Positions 16,664 through 25,646 of a stretch of 64,000 nt of DNA are shown here, in pieces. The stretch's first letter is position 1, and each line of letters starts with the position of its first letter. The position numbers and the translations under genes were made by a program. Source of the stretch: G963663365 sp963663365 (GTDB lineage Bacteria > Hinthialibacterota > Hinthialibacteria > Hinthialibacterales > G963663365). The DNA lies in NCBI GenBank assembly GCA_963663365.2, contig CAXXIH010000008.1, forward strand, positions 2,356,001 to 2,420,000, in the 5' to 3' direction. The notes under the pieces are model-generated. The model had not been told where the DNA came from and made no database searches. It saw nothing but the letters and a program-made list of their open reading frames with translations.

Positions 16664-17071
16664 TCAAAAATGCTCATCGATATAGGCAATCGCCGCATCG
16701 AATGAGGGGAGGATTTTCGTGCAATGCTTTACCATCCACGGATTGCAGTCTTTAAATTCAAAAGGTGAAAAAGCGATGATGAATTTGCCCAAGTCATGGC
16801 TCGCGTAAAAAACTTCCATCGCCGTTCCCATGCTGGCTTTTGAGTAATTCACCAACAATAAATCAGCGTCGCGGATATCCTGCAGATCGAAATCGACGAT
16901 TTCATTGGCACTATCAACCTCGTTATCCTTAAAATTCCGCCGCATAGGATCTAAAAGTTGAAAACGCCCGCCCAAAAGCCGTTTGGCATCTTCACGCCAT
17001 GAACGCGCCTCACCTTCGATCTCTCCCATAATCGGGCCGCATAAATAAATTGTCTTTTGCGAACCGTTCAT
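16664..17071 (-). CDS. Nucleoside 2-deoxyribosyltransferase-like protein
   Basis: 135 residues. IYLCGPIMGEIEGEARSWRE matches the family N-terminus (CGP plus a conserved Glu/Arg), FDLQDIRDADLLLVNYSKAS is the central strand, and SMGTAMEVFYASHDLGKFII contains the conserved Gly-Thr-x-x-Glu substrate segment. Members exchange or hydrolyse nucleoside glycosidic bonds. Its ATG overlaps the TGA of the ymdB-type gene by 4 bases (ATGA), so the two are translationally coupled; that, with RNase Y upstream, hints at nucleotide or RNA turnover (inference). Confidence 0.8.
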   Translation of the reverse strand: MNGSQKTIYLCGPIMGEIEGEARSWREDAKRLLGGRFQLLDPMRRNFKDNEVDSANEIVDFDLQDIRDADLLLVNYSKASMGTAMEVFYASHDLGKFIIAFSPFEFKDCNPWMVKHCTKILPSFDAAIAYIDEHF

Positions 17072-17913
17072 ATTCTAAATTCCCTTATTGTCACATCGTC
17101 CACACCGGCAGCCGAATCGCTTTCATTCGGCGGTTCGACGATACGTATTCGTTCAATCGAAAATGCCTTGCCGGTCTCATCGTCAATTTCAACAATTACC
17201 GCACACAAACGGACATCTTCTTTGGCCGGCTCGAGTTTTGTATGAGTAGCATACAAAAACCGAGGCAGAGCGTTTTCAATCTTCATGCCGATAATCGAAG
17301 CATAGGGTCCGGTCATGCCCACATCGGTCAAATAGGCTGTTCCGCCCGGTAAAATCATTTCATCTGCCGTGGGAACATGTGTATGTGTACCCACAACCGC
17401 CGACACCCGCCCATCCAAGTAACGTCCCAAAGCCTGCTTTTCGCTGGTCGCCTCGGCATGAAAATCCACAAGACAACAGCGCACATTCGCAGCGGCCATC
17501 TCATCCACAATACAATCCGCCGCTTGGAATGGAGAATCGATTGGCGTCATAAAAACCCGTCCGCAAAGATGGGCCACAGCCAAAGGCGCGTGATTCCCTT
17601 TGCGTAAAACCGTAAAACCAACGCCCGGTACACCGTTAGGGAAATTATAGGCCCTCAACAACCGATCTTCGCGTTGGATATATGGGGGAATATCTTTGCA
17701 ATCCCAAACGTGGTCGCCGGTTGTAATTGCGTCCACACCCAAACGGAATATCGAATCGGCGATAGGCGGAGTAATTCCACGCCCGCTGGCAGTATTCTCG
17801 CCATTTACAATGACATAGTCACAGCCACGTCTTTGCACAAGCTCAGGAAGCGAGGATTCTAAAATCCGCCGCCCGGCCTTACCCAAAACATCACCGACAA
17901 ACAAAACCCGCAT
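17068..17913 (-). CDS. ymdB: YmdB-family metallophosphoesterase (2',3'-cyclic nucleotide phosphodiesterase)
   Basis: 281 residues. Metal ligands of the TIGR00282 family are visible: FVGDVLGKAGRR near residue 5, VNGENTASGRGI near 36, TTGDHVWDCKDI near 65, DFHAEATSEKQAL near 150 and GTHTHVPTADEMILPGG near 180. Bacillus YmdB hydrolyses cyclic nucleotides and affects biofilm and motility gene expression. It follows rny by 18 bases; rny-ymdB adjacency is conserved in many bacteria. No strong Shine-Dalgarno sequence. Confidence 0.92.
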   Translation of the reverse strand: MRVLFVGDVLGKAGRRILESSLPELVQRRGCDYVIVNGENTASGRGITPPIADSIFRLGVDAITTGDHVWDCKDIPPYIQREDRLLRAYNFPNGVPGVGFTVLRKGNHAPLAVAHLCGRVFMTPIDSPFQAADCIVDEMAAANVRCCLVDFHAEATSEKQALGRYLDGRVSAVVGTHTHVPTADEMILPGGTAYLTDVGMTGPYASIIGMKIENALPRFLYATHTKLEPAKEDVRLCAVIVEIDDETGKAFSIERIRIVEPPNESDSAAGVDDVTIREFRI

Positions 17914-17931
17914 GGTATTACCAGCCGTTCA

Positions 17932-19491
17932 TTATTTCGCAAATGCCTGCTGACGGAGTTCGCGCACAACCGTTACCTTAATTTGGCCCGGATATTCCAT
18001 TTCTTGCTCGATCTTTTGGCTTATATCGTATGCGAGTTTTGCCGCCTCTTGATCATCCACTTCCTCCGGCTTCACCATAATCCGCACTTCTCGTCCGGCC
18101 TGAATAGCGAAAGCGCGTTCCACACCACGGAATGAATCGGCAATATGCTCAAGCTGCTCCAAACGTTTGACATACGTATCCAGAACCTCCCGCCGGGCGC
18201 CCGGGCGCGCAGCCGAAAGAGCATCGGAAACCTGCACCAGCACTGCTTCGATAGTCTCCATCGGCACGTCTTCGTGGTGAGCGGCAATGCAGTGCACAAC
18301 TTCCTCATTCTCACCGTACTTTTTGCACAGTTCCGCGCCGACCAACGCATGGCTGCCTTCACGTTCAAAACTTACCGACTTACCGATATCGTGTAACAGC
18401 GCGCCACGGCGGCAGACTTCGACATTCGCACCTAACTCGGAAGCCAAACCCATACACAGCTGAGTGACTTCTTTTAAGTGCGGAATCATGTTCTGGCCAT
18501 AGGAATACCGATATTTCATACGGCCCAGTAGTTTGATTAATTCCGGATGCAGATTGACGACACCGACTTCAAAACAAAGATCTTCACCGGCCTTCCACAT
18601 CACTTCTTCGATTTCTTTGGTTGTTTTCTCATGGAGCTCTTCAATCCGCCCCGGATGGATACGGCCATCATTCACAAGATTTTCAAGCATGATCCGGCCG
18701 ATTTCGCGGCGCACAGGATCAAAACAAGAAAGCACAACCGTATCCGGCGTATCGTCAATAATCAGATTGACACCCGTAATTGCCTCAAATGAACGAATGT
18801 TGCGTCCCTCACGACCGATAATACGTCCTTTGATCTCTTCAGAGGGAAGTGCCACCGCAGATGCACAAATCTCCGATACCTGATCCGATGCGCAACGTTG
18901 AATGGCGGTCGTTAAAATTTTCCGGGCCTCACGGTTTCCGCGTTCCCGTGCATCTTCGGTAATTGTCCGAATGATCTTCGAAGCCTCACGAGTAACATCC
19001 GATTCCAAAGACCGAAGTAATAGGTCTTTTGCATCTTCAGTTGTCAAACCGGATATTTTAACCAACTGCTCACGTTCTTGTTCGACCATTTCATCCAATT
19101 CTCTGGCTTTATGATCGAGGCTCTCTCTTTTTCGTTGGAGTTCATCTTGTCCGCGTTTTACATCTGTTTCACGTTGCTCCAAATGCTCAGACCGCTCTTG
19201 GAGACGTTCTTCAAGTCTAATGATTTCCTTTTCTTTTGTTCCGAGTTCATCCCGCCAGGCTTTTTCTTCGTTTTCGAGTTCAGTTCGCCTGCGGGTAAGT
19301 TCTTCCCGCATCTCAGCCTGCGCTTCTTGTTTAATTGTACGCGCCTCGGTAATCGCTTCCTGTCGGATGCGTTCGGCCAGGACTTCCGAGTCACGCTGCC
19401 GCCCACGTTGTATTAGGCCTAAAGCGACTGCGCCAACGACCGCGCCTACAACCAAGCACGCCGCACACAACACATATGCTATTGGATCCAT
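17932..19491 (-). CDS. rny: Ribonuclease Y
   Basis: 519 residues, full length. N-terminal membrane anchor (YVLCAACLVVGAVVGAVALG), a long coiled coil (about 30-185, EELTRRRTELENEEKAW and similar), a KH domain (GREGRNIRSFEAITGVNLII near 225) and an HD domain (GALLHDIGKSVSFE near 365, AAHHEDVPMETIEAV near 395) with the His-Asp metal pair. It is the membrane-attached endoribonuclease that starts mRNA decay where RNase E is absent. GGAG lies 10 bases before ATG 19491. Sits 14 bases after nnr. Confidence 0.96.
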   Translation of the reverse strand: MDPIAYVLCAACLVVGAVVGAVALGLIQRGRQRDSEVLAERIRQEAITEARTIKQEAQAEMREELTRRRTELENEEKAWRDELGTKEKEIIRLEERLQERSEHLEQRETDVKRGQDELQRKRESLDHKARELDEMVEQEREQLVKISGLTTEDAKDLLLRSLESDVTREASKIIRTITEDARERGNREARKILTTAIQRCASDQVSEICASAVALPSEEIKGRIIGREGRNIRSFEAITGVNLIIDDTPDTVVLSCFDPVRREIGRIMLENLVNDGRIHPGRIEELHEKTTKEIEEVMWKAGEDLCFEVGVVNLHPELIKLLGRMKYRYSYGQNMIPHLKEVTQLCMGLASELGANVEVCRRGALLHDIGKSVSFEREGSHALVGAELCKKYGENEEVVHCIAAHHEDVPMETIEAVLVQVSDALSAARPGARREVLDTYVKRLEQLEHIADSFRGVERAFAIQAGREVRIMVKPEEVDDQEAAKLAYDISQKIEQEMEYPGQIKVTVVRELRQQAFAK

Positions 19492-19505
19492 TATCGGATT
19501 TCTCC

Positions 19506-21119
19506 TTATCTCGATCTATCAACTAAAACCGGGATATCTCCCGGCATTCTCTCAGTTTCGGATGGACGCCTGAGCGCCAGACGGCCTAAAACTTCAGCGG
19601 CCGGTTCAATTAGACTTCCGGCTGAAAAAGTCGTCCGTTCATTGTCACGTATAAGATCTGCAGCCGCTCCATGGATGTATGCGGCAGTTGCCCCGGCCCG
19701 AATCGTATCCAGTCCTTGGGCAAGAAGCGCTCCTGCAATTCCCGTCAAAACATCTCCCGCGCCGCCTGTTGCTAAGCCGGAATTCCCTGTCGGATTGACC
19801 AGCAATGGCTGGCCGGAATTCGCAATCACAGTTGCCGCGCCTTTTAATAACACAGTGGCCTTTGTCACTTCAGCCGCTTGTTTGGCCATTCCCAGCCGCT
19901 CTGCCTGTACGGAAGCCGGTCCGGCAAGTCCTAGCAACATTGCCAGTTCGCCCGGATGCGGAGTCAACAACGTTGGCGAAGGCCGGTGCGCCAACGCGGC
20001 TGGCGTAACCGCCCAAATCCCGTCGGCATCGAGCAACAGTGGTTGTGGAAGATCAAGTAATCCCTGAATAACTCTACCCACCGCATCTTTGCGTCCCAAA
20101 CCAGGCCCGGCAGCAACCGCATCCATGGGTGCTGCAGCTTCAAGCAAGATTGCCAGAGCTGAATCAGCGAGTGTTCCATCTGGCGTTTCCGGTAATGGAA
20201 GAGTGAGTACTTCCCATGCGGCTCCTGCCGCAACGGATTGCTGACTCTCGGGCAGCGCCAGCGTTACAAGTCCGGCGCCTGCGGCTACTGCGGCTTTTGC
20301 CGCCAAAATCGCAGCCCCGCTCATCCCCCGGCTACCCGCGACAATCAGCAGCCGCCCACGGTTCCCCTTATGCGCAGATATACGGGGCTTAGGAAGCCAG
20401 GCCCGAATATCACCCGCCGTCAAATAATAGGTTTCTGTTTGGGCGGCAGCCATAAGATCGGCAGGGAAGCCGATATCGCAAATATGCAAATCGCCAATGG
20501 TGTCTTGGCCGGGAGGCAACACATGTCCAAATTTGGGCAAACCAAAAGTAAACGTGTGATCGGCTTGTACTGCATCACCGGGAATGCTGCCGTTATCACT
20601 GACTACGCCGGAGGGTATATCCACGGCAATCACAGGGATTGCATCAAAATTTGCTTTGATCCACTGGATCGCACAGGATTGTAAAGGGCGAGGGACTCCT
20701 GTAATGCCCGTTCCCAGCAAAGCGTCGACAATCAGTGAGGGCCGCCGATTCGCCCACCGCTTTTCAAAACCGGCAGGATCCATCTCACAGTCAATTTTGG
20801 CCCCCAGTTCACGCAACCGCAAAAGGTTGTGAAGTGCATCACCTCGAATTCGCTCGGGATCGCCAATGACAAGCGTCTGAACACGCAGTCCTTCTTCAAT
20901 CAGGAGACGGGCAATTACAAATCCGTCCCCTCCGTTATTGCCGCCACCGGCAACAATCAGGATGTCATCAAGCCATGACTCCGGAGCGCGTGAGGATATC
21001 CAAGCGGCAACCGCACTTCCGGCCCCTTCCATCAGGTCGAGACCAGGAATTCCCCTTTTTTCGATCGCAGTTCGATCTATGGCGGCCATTTCCTGGCCGG
21101 TAACGATGGGCATAGCCAT
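19506..21119 (-). CDS. nnr: Bifunctional NAD(P)HX epimerase / ADP- or ATP-dependent NAD(P)HX dehydratase
   Basis: 537 residues. N-terminal YjeF_N epimerase (about 1-215) with GGGNNGGDGFVIARLL; C-terminal carbohydrate-kinase-like dehydratase (about 230-510) with GNRGRLLIVAGSRGMSGAA, LLTPHPGELAMLLG and GNSGLATGGAGDVLTGIAGA, which holds the catalytic Asp. Repairs hydrated NAD(P)H. GGAG six bases before ATG 21119 sets the start. First large gene of a leftward cluster leading to rny; such a neighbourhood probably reflects housekeeping co-transcription. Confidence 0.95.
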   Translation of the reverse strand: MAMPIVTGQEMAAIDRTAIEKRGIPGLDLMEGAGSAVAAWISSRAPESWLDDILIVAGGGNNGGDGFVIARLLIEEGLRVQTLVIGDPERIRGDALHNLLRLRELGAKIDCEMDPAGFEKRWANRRPSLIVDALLGTGITGVPRPLQSCAIQWIKANFDAIPVIAVDIPSGVVSDNGSIPGDAVQADHTFTFGLPKFGHVLPPGQDTIGDLHICDIGFPADLMAAAQTETYYLTAGDIRAWLPKPRISAHKGNRGRLLIVAGSRGMSGAAILAAKAAVAAGAGLVTLALPESQQSVAAGAAWEVLTLPLPETPDGTLADSALAILLEAAAPMDAVAAGPGLGRKDAVGRVIQGLLDLPQPLLLDADGIWAVTPAALAHRPSPTLLTPHPGELAMLLGLAGPASVQAERLGMAKQAAEVTKATVLLKGAATVIANSGQPLLVNPTGNSGLATGGAGDVLTGIAGALLAQGLDTIRAGATAAYIHGAAADLIRDNERTTFSAGSLIEPAAEVLGRLALRRPSETERMPGDIPVLVDRSR

Positions 21120-21195
21120 CGGCTGCTCCGGTCATACCGGAATTCGACACTGCACAGTCTGAGTGATTGTTGGAAACTGATAGGGCCTGAGGCAC

Positions 21196-21507
21196 CTATC
21201 CTCCCTGATCTTCGGCGGGTTCGGGGTAGAAGAGGTCGTGAATAAACGTAAAGATTGACACGAGTGTAAATGCTGTCGCGATAGTATAAAAAAAGAAATC
21301 AAGACCGACATCCTCGCCTATCCACCAGGCGGCGAGGTGACGTTGTACAAAGCAAAACAACCAAAAGAAAATATTTATAAAAAGGTAGTCCCATGGCCGG
21401 AAGCGCTTCAATCGCACTTCTGCTTGGACCTCAGATGTCGTCGTCTGAGGTTCTGCTACGGCCGGTTCTACCCGGGGACTGCGACGTCCTCTCTTCCCTT
21501 TACCCAT
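21196..21507 (-). CDS. Small two-helix membrane protein
   Basis: 103 residues from ATG 21507 (MGKGKRGRRSPRVEPAVAEP), GGAT 7 bases upstream. A basic, Pro-rich cytoplasmic N-terminus is followed by two hydrophobic segments (YLFINIFFWLFCFVQ and FFFYTIATAFTLVSIFTFI). No family recognised. Its start overlaps by 8 bases the end of the reading frame described at 21500-21713. Confidence 0.6.
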   Translation of the reverse strand: MGKGKRGRRSPRVEPAVAEPQTTTSEVQAEVRLKRFRPWDYLFINIFFWLFCFVQRHLAAWWIGEDVGLDFFFYTIATAFTLVSIFTFIHDLFYPEPAEDQGG

Positions 21508-21713
21508 AGTCAGGATCCAACACGTCACCCACAAATGTGAAGTGGATTCCGATGTTAATCTCGTTGTTCTCGTTTGACAGGAACGACCACGCCCCTTCGG
21601 ATGAACGGGCGGCAGTCCCTCTCATTAACGCATTAAAGACGATATCCCTAATTTGAGCAATAGCCCGGCGCCAACTTGCCTATTGACTGGGTTGTCTTGT
21701 ACTCCACCTTCAC
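21500..21713 (-). pseudogene. Frame-disrupted small gene preceding the membrane-protein gene
   Basis: On the minus strand GTG 21713 begins VKVEYKTTQSIGKLAPGYCSN and stops at TAG. The +1-shifted frame, open from 21679, continues AIAQIRDIVFNALMRGTAA, SSEGAWSFLSNENNEINIGI, HFTFVGDVLDPDYG and ends at TAA 21500, overlapping the next ATG by 8 bases (ATGGGTAA). Fusing the two frames near 21660 gives one coherent protein of about 70 residues. Either a frameshift (or sequencing error) split the gene, or only the second half, from ATG 21625 (41 residues), is made. No family recognised. Confidence 0.4.
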
Positions 21714-21917
21714 AGCTTACGAAAACTATCTCTTGACCCTGCTCCAACCCCCCAACTAAACTCTAGATACGTGCTTGCTTGAGAAGTCAGGAAATACATT
21801 CGGCTTCCGCAGGCATGTATGTTGATTGGGCTGCTGTTGCCGAACGGCGCTACGCGGCGTCTGTTCCCCCTGACACATAGGTTTTGGGGCTTATCCCTGT
21901 GTAGAGGTTAGTTTGCA
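21714..21917. other. Gap upstream of the ABC exporter operon
   Basis: Apart from the disrupted frame just to its left, nothing is recognised. The rightward promoter of the exporter operon should be here, but no convincing -35/-10 pair was found. The start codon at 21918 has only a weak ribosome site (GAGG at distance 13). Confidence 0.35.
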
Positions 21918-22844
21918 ATGGCTATTTTATCCATTCGGGGCCTGTCGAAACGCTACAACACAGGTCTCTTCTCCTCTTCGGTCGATGCGCTCAAAGATTT
22001 GACGCTCGATGTGGAGGAAGGCGAAATATTTGGATTTCTTGGTCCGAACGGTGCAGGTAAGACAACCACAATTAAAATCCTGCTCCGCATCATCTATCCG
22101 ACAGCCGGAACGGCATTCATAATCGATAGGGAGTTGGGAGATGCTCAGCCGCATCAAATCGGTTATATGCCCGAGAATCCCTACTTCTATCGTTTCTTGT
22201 CCGGTGAGGAGTTCCTTATCTTCCATGCCCAGCTCAGCGGCATGCCCTGGCGGGATGTCAACCGTCGTGTGGATGAGCTGCTTGAAATGGTTGGAATGCA
22301 GCATGCCCGCAAACTCCGTATTGGCAACTATTCCAAAGGTATGGTGACCCGTATCGGACTTGCGCAGGCCATGCTCACCGATCCTCCGTTAATCTTGATG
22401 GATGAACCGATGTCCGGACTGGATCCAATCGGGCGCATCGAGATACGCAGAATCATCATGGAATTGCGGGAACGTAAAAAGACAATCTTTTTCTGTTCCC
22501 ACATTCTGGCCGATGTTGAAACCATTTGTGAGCGCGTCGCCATTCTCAACAAGGGGCAGCTCATTAAAACCGCCACGGTCTCTGAAATGCTCTCCGAAGT
22601 GGCCAGCGGCCAACGCTTGGTTCTGCATCAGCCGCCGGAAAGCCTTGCCGAGAAAATTAGGAATGCCGCGCGGGAGGCCAAGGACGTCGGTGGCCGTTTG
22701 GTCGCTCATTTCGACGATAAAGCAACGGGAGATGAACTCTGCCGCGAAGCGATGATCGCTGGTGTACAGGTTGATGAATACGCTCCCGAACGCGGAACCC
22801 TAGAAGATTACTTCATCCGCGAGATTGGAGGCAAAAATGCGTGA
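21918..22844 (+). CDS. ABC-2 type exporter ATP-binding protein
   Basis: 308 residues. Walker A GPNGAGKTT, signature variant NYSKGMVTRIGLAQAML, Walker B LILMDEPMSGLDP and switch His in FFCSHILADVETIC. The C-terminal 80 residues are the regulatory domain typical of CcmA/DrrA/NatA-type ATPases. Overlaps the permease gene by 8 bases (ATGCGTGA). Substrate unknown. Confidence 0.9.
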   Translation: MAILSIRGLSKRYNTGLFSSSVDALKDLTLDVEEGEIFGFLGPNGAGKTTTIKILLRIIYPTAGTAFIIDRELGDAQPHQIGYMPENPYFYRFLSGEEFLIFHAQLSGMPWRDVNRRVDELLEMVGMQHARKLRIGNYSKGMVTRIGLAQAMLTDPPLILMDEPMSGLDPIGRIEIRRIIMELRERKKTIFFCSHILADVETICERVAILNKGQLIKTATVSEMLSEVASGQRLVLHQPPESLAEKIRNAAREAKDVGGRLVAHFDDKATGDELCREAMIAGVQVDEYAPERGTLEDYFIREIGGKNA

Positions 22845-23616
22845 GATTGCCGCACTTGCCCTCAACACGTTCCGCGAAGCGATTCGGAACAAAGTCTTTT
22901 ATATCATTTTCATCTTTGCCTTGGTGCTGATGGCCTCTTCGCTTGTCTTTACGCAATTGGCCCTCGGCGAACAAGATCGCGTTGTCAAACACCTTGGGCT
23001 TTCGGCCATCAACATCTTCGGATTGCTACTGGCCATGTTCGTCGGTGTTAATTTAGTTCACGAAGAACTCGACAAACGCACCATCTACTTGCTGCTTGCC
23101 ACAGGCATGAGCCGCACTCAGTTCATCCTCGGCAAGTTTTTCGGCTTATTTATTACCGTCATCGTGAATGTGCTACTGATGACGTTACTGCTGTTTATCA
23201 CCATCGGGTTCACACAGGGCGCGACCATTACACCCTCTTTGGTTTATGCCATCTTTCTCTATCTATTTGAGGTTATGGTCATCATCGCCATCGCTGTTCT
23301 CTTTTCTTCGTTCTCCACGCCGGTGCTGTCCGCCGTTCTGACTTTTATGTGCTGGATCATCGGCCACCTGGCTGAAGACCTGCTGACCTTTTCTGAGCGG
23401 CTGGAAAAAGAGGGCTCATTGGCTCTCGCCAAACTTTTGCATTGGATCTATTACTTCTTGCCCAATCTGGAGCTTTTCAATATTAAAAACCAAGTCGCCT
23501 ACCAGGAATCGATCATGGTTTTTGTGACATGGAAGGCTCCCGCAATGGCAATCCTGTACACAGTCATTCTTTTAACCATCACTTCGCTGACATTTGCAAA
23601 GCGGGATGTGAGATAG
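22837..23616 (+). CDS. ABC-2 type exporter permease
   Basis: 259 residues from ATG 22837; GGAGG 5 bases upstream and overlap with the ATPase 3' end set this start. About six membrane helices, with a cytoplasmic N-terminus FREAIRNKVFYIIFIFALVL typical of ABC2_membrane permeases, and VHEELDKRTIYLLLATGMSR after the second helix, a conserved loop. Works with the ATPase upstream. Stop and next ATG are 3 bases apart. Confidence 0.88.
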   Translation: MREIAALALNTFREAIRNKVFYIIFIFALVLMASSLVFTQLALGEQDRVVKHLGLSAINIFGLLLAMFVGVNLVHEELDKRTIYLLLATGMSRTQFILGKFFGLFITVIVNVLLMTLLLFITIGFTQGATITPSLVYAIFLYLFEVMVIIAIAVLFSSFSTPVLSAVLTFMCWIIGHLAEDLLTFSERLEKEGSLALAKLLHWIYYFLPNLELFNIKNQVAYQESIMVFVTWKAPAMAILYTVILLTITSLTFAKRDVR

Positions 23617-23619
23617 AAG

Positions 23620-24795
23620 ATGTTACGACTCATTGCGACTGTACTATTGGGGCTGCTTATCGTCTGCTACGTCTTTTTGCAGGACTCGATTATCGAGCGG
23701 CGGCAGAACTACCGCACGAGCGATAAAATCCTGCTTGTTGCCGACCGGCCCGCTGTCACCAAGGCGCTTGCTTTGGGATTCGACAACATGGTCGCGGACA
23801 TGATGTGGATTCGCGGCATTCAGTATTTCGGCGGCAATTTCAGCAGTCTCCAAGATAACGATAAAAAAAGAGGATTCATTAATCTTTTTGAGAACTTAAC
23901 GACTTTGGATCCAAATTTTATCGCGGCATGGGAATTCGGCGGATTTGTTTACAATGAAGCCTGCAAAGATCCTCAACTCGCGGTTGATTTTCTATCTCGG
24001 GGCGGCCATCAAAAAGGCAATGAAGGAAATTGGAAGCTCCTTTTCGATGCCGGTTTCATCTCTTTCTTTAGCTTGGAACAATACGACAAAGCAAAAGAAT
24101 TATTTCTTGAAGCGGCGAAACGCCCCGGCTGTCCACCTTATGTGGAACGTATGGCCTTCGAGATGGATTATGCCTCGGGACGTTTTATCGCCGCATGGCG
24201 GCAATACGTTCAATACGCTGCAGATGCAGAGAAGAACGGCGATACTGTCAGCCTGGATATAGCAAATGATAAGCTCGACACAATTTATATAAATGAAGTC
24301 ACTATCCATCTTGACAATGCAACCACACTGTACCGGGTTAAAAATGACAATAAATATCCCAGTCCGGATATGCACGAACTTCTTGAGAGTGGGGCTTTGA
24401 TGGAAGCCGTTTCCGATTTCCTTGAAAAGAGTCCGGACCAAAAGAGCGTATTTGAAATTCTTACCGGCGGTACAATGGATCTCCGTCGTCTGCTTTTTGA
24501 CCGGAAGGGTCAATCGCCGTTACGTATGTTGGTTTCACAGGACGGAACAGAGACAGTTGTATCCTTTAAATCCCGGGCAGTTTTAGCGGAAGAGCAGCAG
24601 GATGCCATTAGAAACCTGCAGCAGATGGCTGAACATTACGAAGGTACTGAGCCGGGCCGCCCGTTGGAAAAACTCGAAGATATTTTCGAGCAGGAATGGG
24701 CAACAAATATCCCCATGCCAAAGGAGCCCCTCGGCGGCGAATTTTATTGGGATACACAGGACCGCCAAGTCAAAGTCAGAAACATGCAATGGTAG
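23620..24795 (+). CDS. Membrane-anchored TPR-like protein of the exporter operon
   Basis: 391 residues: one N-terminal transmembrane segment (LIATVLLGLLIVCYVFLQ), then an extracytoplasmic helical domain. The start of the mature part, ALALGFDNMVADMMWIRGIQ, and FENLTTLDPNFIAAWEFGG, then EQYDKAKELFLEAAKRPG, have the spacing of tetratricopeptide units. The C-terminus ends PLGGEFYWDTQDRQVKVRN. The gene sits 3 bases behind the permease, so it is probably an accessory part of the exporter, perhaps binding its substrate or partner protein (inference). Similar proteins of this layout occur downstream of ABC-2 exporters in Planctomycetes-like genomes. Confidence 0.7.
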   Translation: MLRLIATVLLGLLIVCYVFLQDSIIERRQNYRTSDKILLVADRPAVTKALALGFDNMVADMMWIRGIQYFGGNFSSLQDNDKKRGFINLFENLTTLDPNFIAAWEFGGFVYNEACKDPQLAVDFLSRGGHQKGNEGNWKLLFDAGFISFFSLEQYDKAKELFLEAAKRPGCPPYVERMAFEMDYASGRFIAAWRQYVQYAADAEKNGDTVSLDIANDKLDTIYINEVTIHLDNATTLYRVKNDNKYPSPDMHELLESGALMEAVSDFLEKSPDQKSVFEILTGGTMDLRRLLFDRKGQSPLRMLVSQDGTETVVSFKSRAVLAEEQQDAIRNLQQMAEHYEGTEPGRPLEKLEDIFEQEWATNIPMPKEPLGGEFYWDTQDRQVKVRNMQW

Positions 24796-24825
24796 TCGTA
24801 CTCAGTACACACCGGAGAACCAACA

Positions 24826-25593
24826 ATGCCTGAAATTGTTCTCGATGGTGTGAAAAAGCGTTTTGAAACCGGCTGGGCCATTCACGACTATACAATCACA
24901 ATCCCTCACGGCGCCTGTTGGGCGGTCATTGGTCCATCCGGGGCCGGCAAAAGTCTATTACTTCGTTTGATTTGCGGATCGGAACGCCCGACCAAAGGCC
25001 GGATTATGGTCGGTGGCAAAGTCCTCTCCGCCTTTCAGCGATGGATATCCCCCACTCGCCGTTCCATTGGCTATATGAGCCAAGACAGCCCTTTGCCTGA
25101 AAACCAAACCGTTCTGCGCATAATCCGTGGTGGATTTGCCGGCCGGGGTTTTTCTTCTGTCGAACGCGATAAGGCTGTTAATGAAATGCAGGAGCGCCTC
25201 GGCATTTCCGGTCTCGATAAAAAAATGCCTTTTCAAATATCCGGAGGAGAGCGGCAACGCGTTGCATTATGCAGGGCGCTTGCTCCCGGTCATAAGCTGC
25301 TTTTACTCGATGAACCGCTTACCGCGCTCGATCCGCATCAGCGCAAAGATTTCCTCCATCTTTTGTGGCAATTGCATAAGGAATTGAATCTCACGGTTCT
25401 TTATGTAACCCACTACCTCGAAGAAGCACAATCACTCTGTGATCGGGCAATCCTGGTTTATGAAGGGAAAATTCTTCAGTCGGGAAGATGGCTCGATTTC
25501 CGCACCAAACCCAGCAGCCCATTTGTCGGTCAATTCCTCAGCACACCTCACGGATACGGCGGCTCTTTTGGCGCCCTGCTCCGCCAGGGTTAG
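24826..25593 (+). CDS. ABC transporter ATP-binding protein without cognate permease nearby
   Basis: 255 residues. Walker A GPSGAGKSL, Q-loop YMSQDSPLPENQ, signature QISGGERQRVALCRAL, Walker B LLLLDEPLTALDP, switch His in YVTHYLEEAQ. The arrangement resembles ModC/PotA/MetN-like importers rather than ABC-2 exporters. It is 30 bases after the TPR-like gene in the same direction, so may be the last gene of that operon, but its partner permease is not in the window. GC-rich hairpin AATCCC/GGGATT at about 25600 follows. Confidence 0.85.
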   Translation: MPEIVLDGVKKRFETGWAIHDYTITIPHGACWAVIGPSGAGKSLLLRLICGSERPTKGRIMVGGKVLSAFQRWISPTRRSIGYMSQDSPLPENQTVLRIIRGGFAGRGFSSVERDKAVNEMQERLGISGLDKKMPFQISGGERQRVALCRALAPGHKLLLLDEPLTALDPHQRKDFLHLLWQLHKELNLTVLYVTHYLEEAQSLCDRAILVYEGKILQSGRWLDFRTKPSSPFVGQFLSTPHGYGGSFGALLRQG

Positions 25594-25646
25594 CCGAAAA
25601 ACGCAATCCCCAATCGCGGGATTTCAAATCGTTATGAAAACACAGC

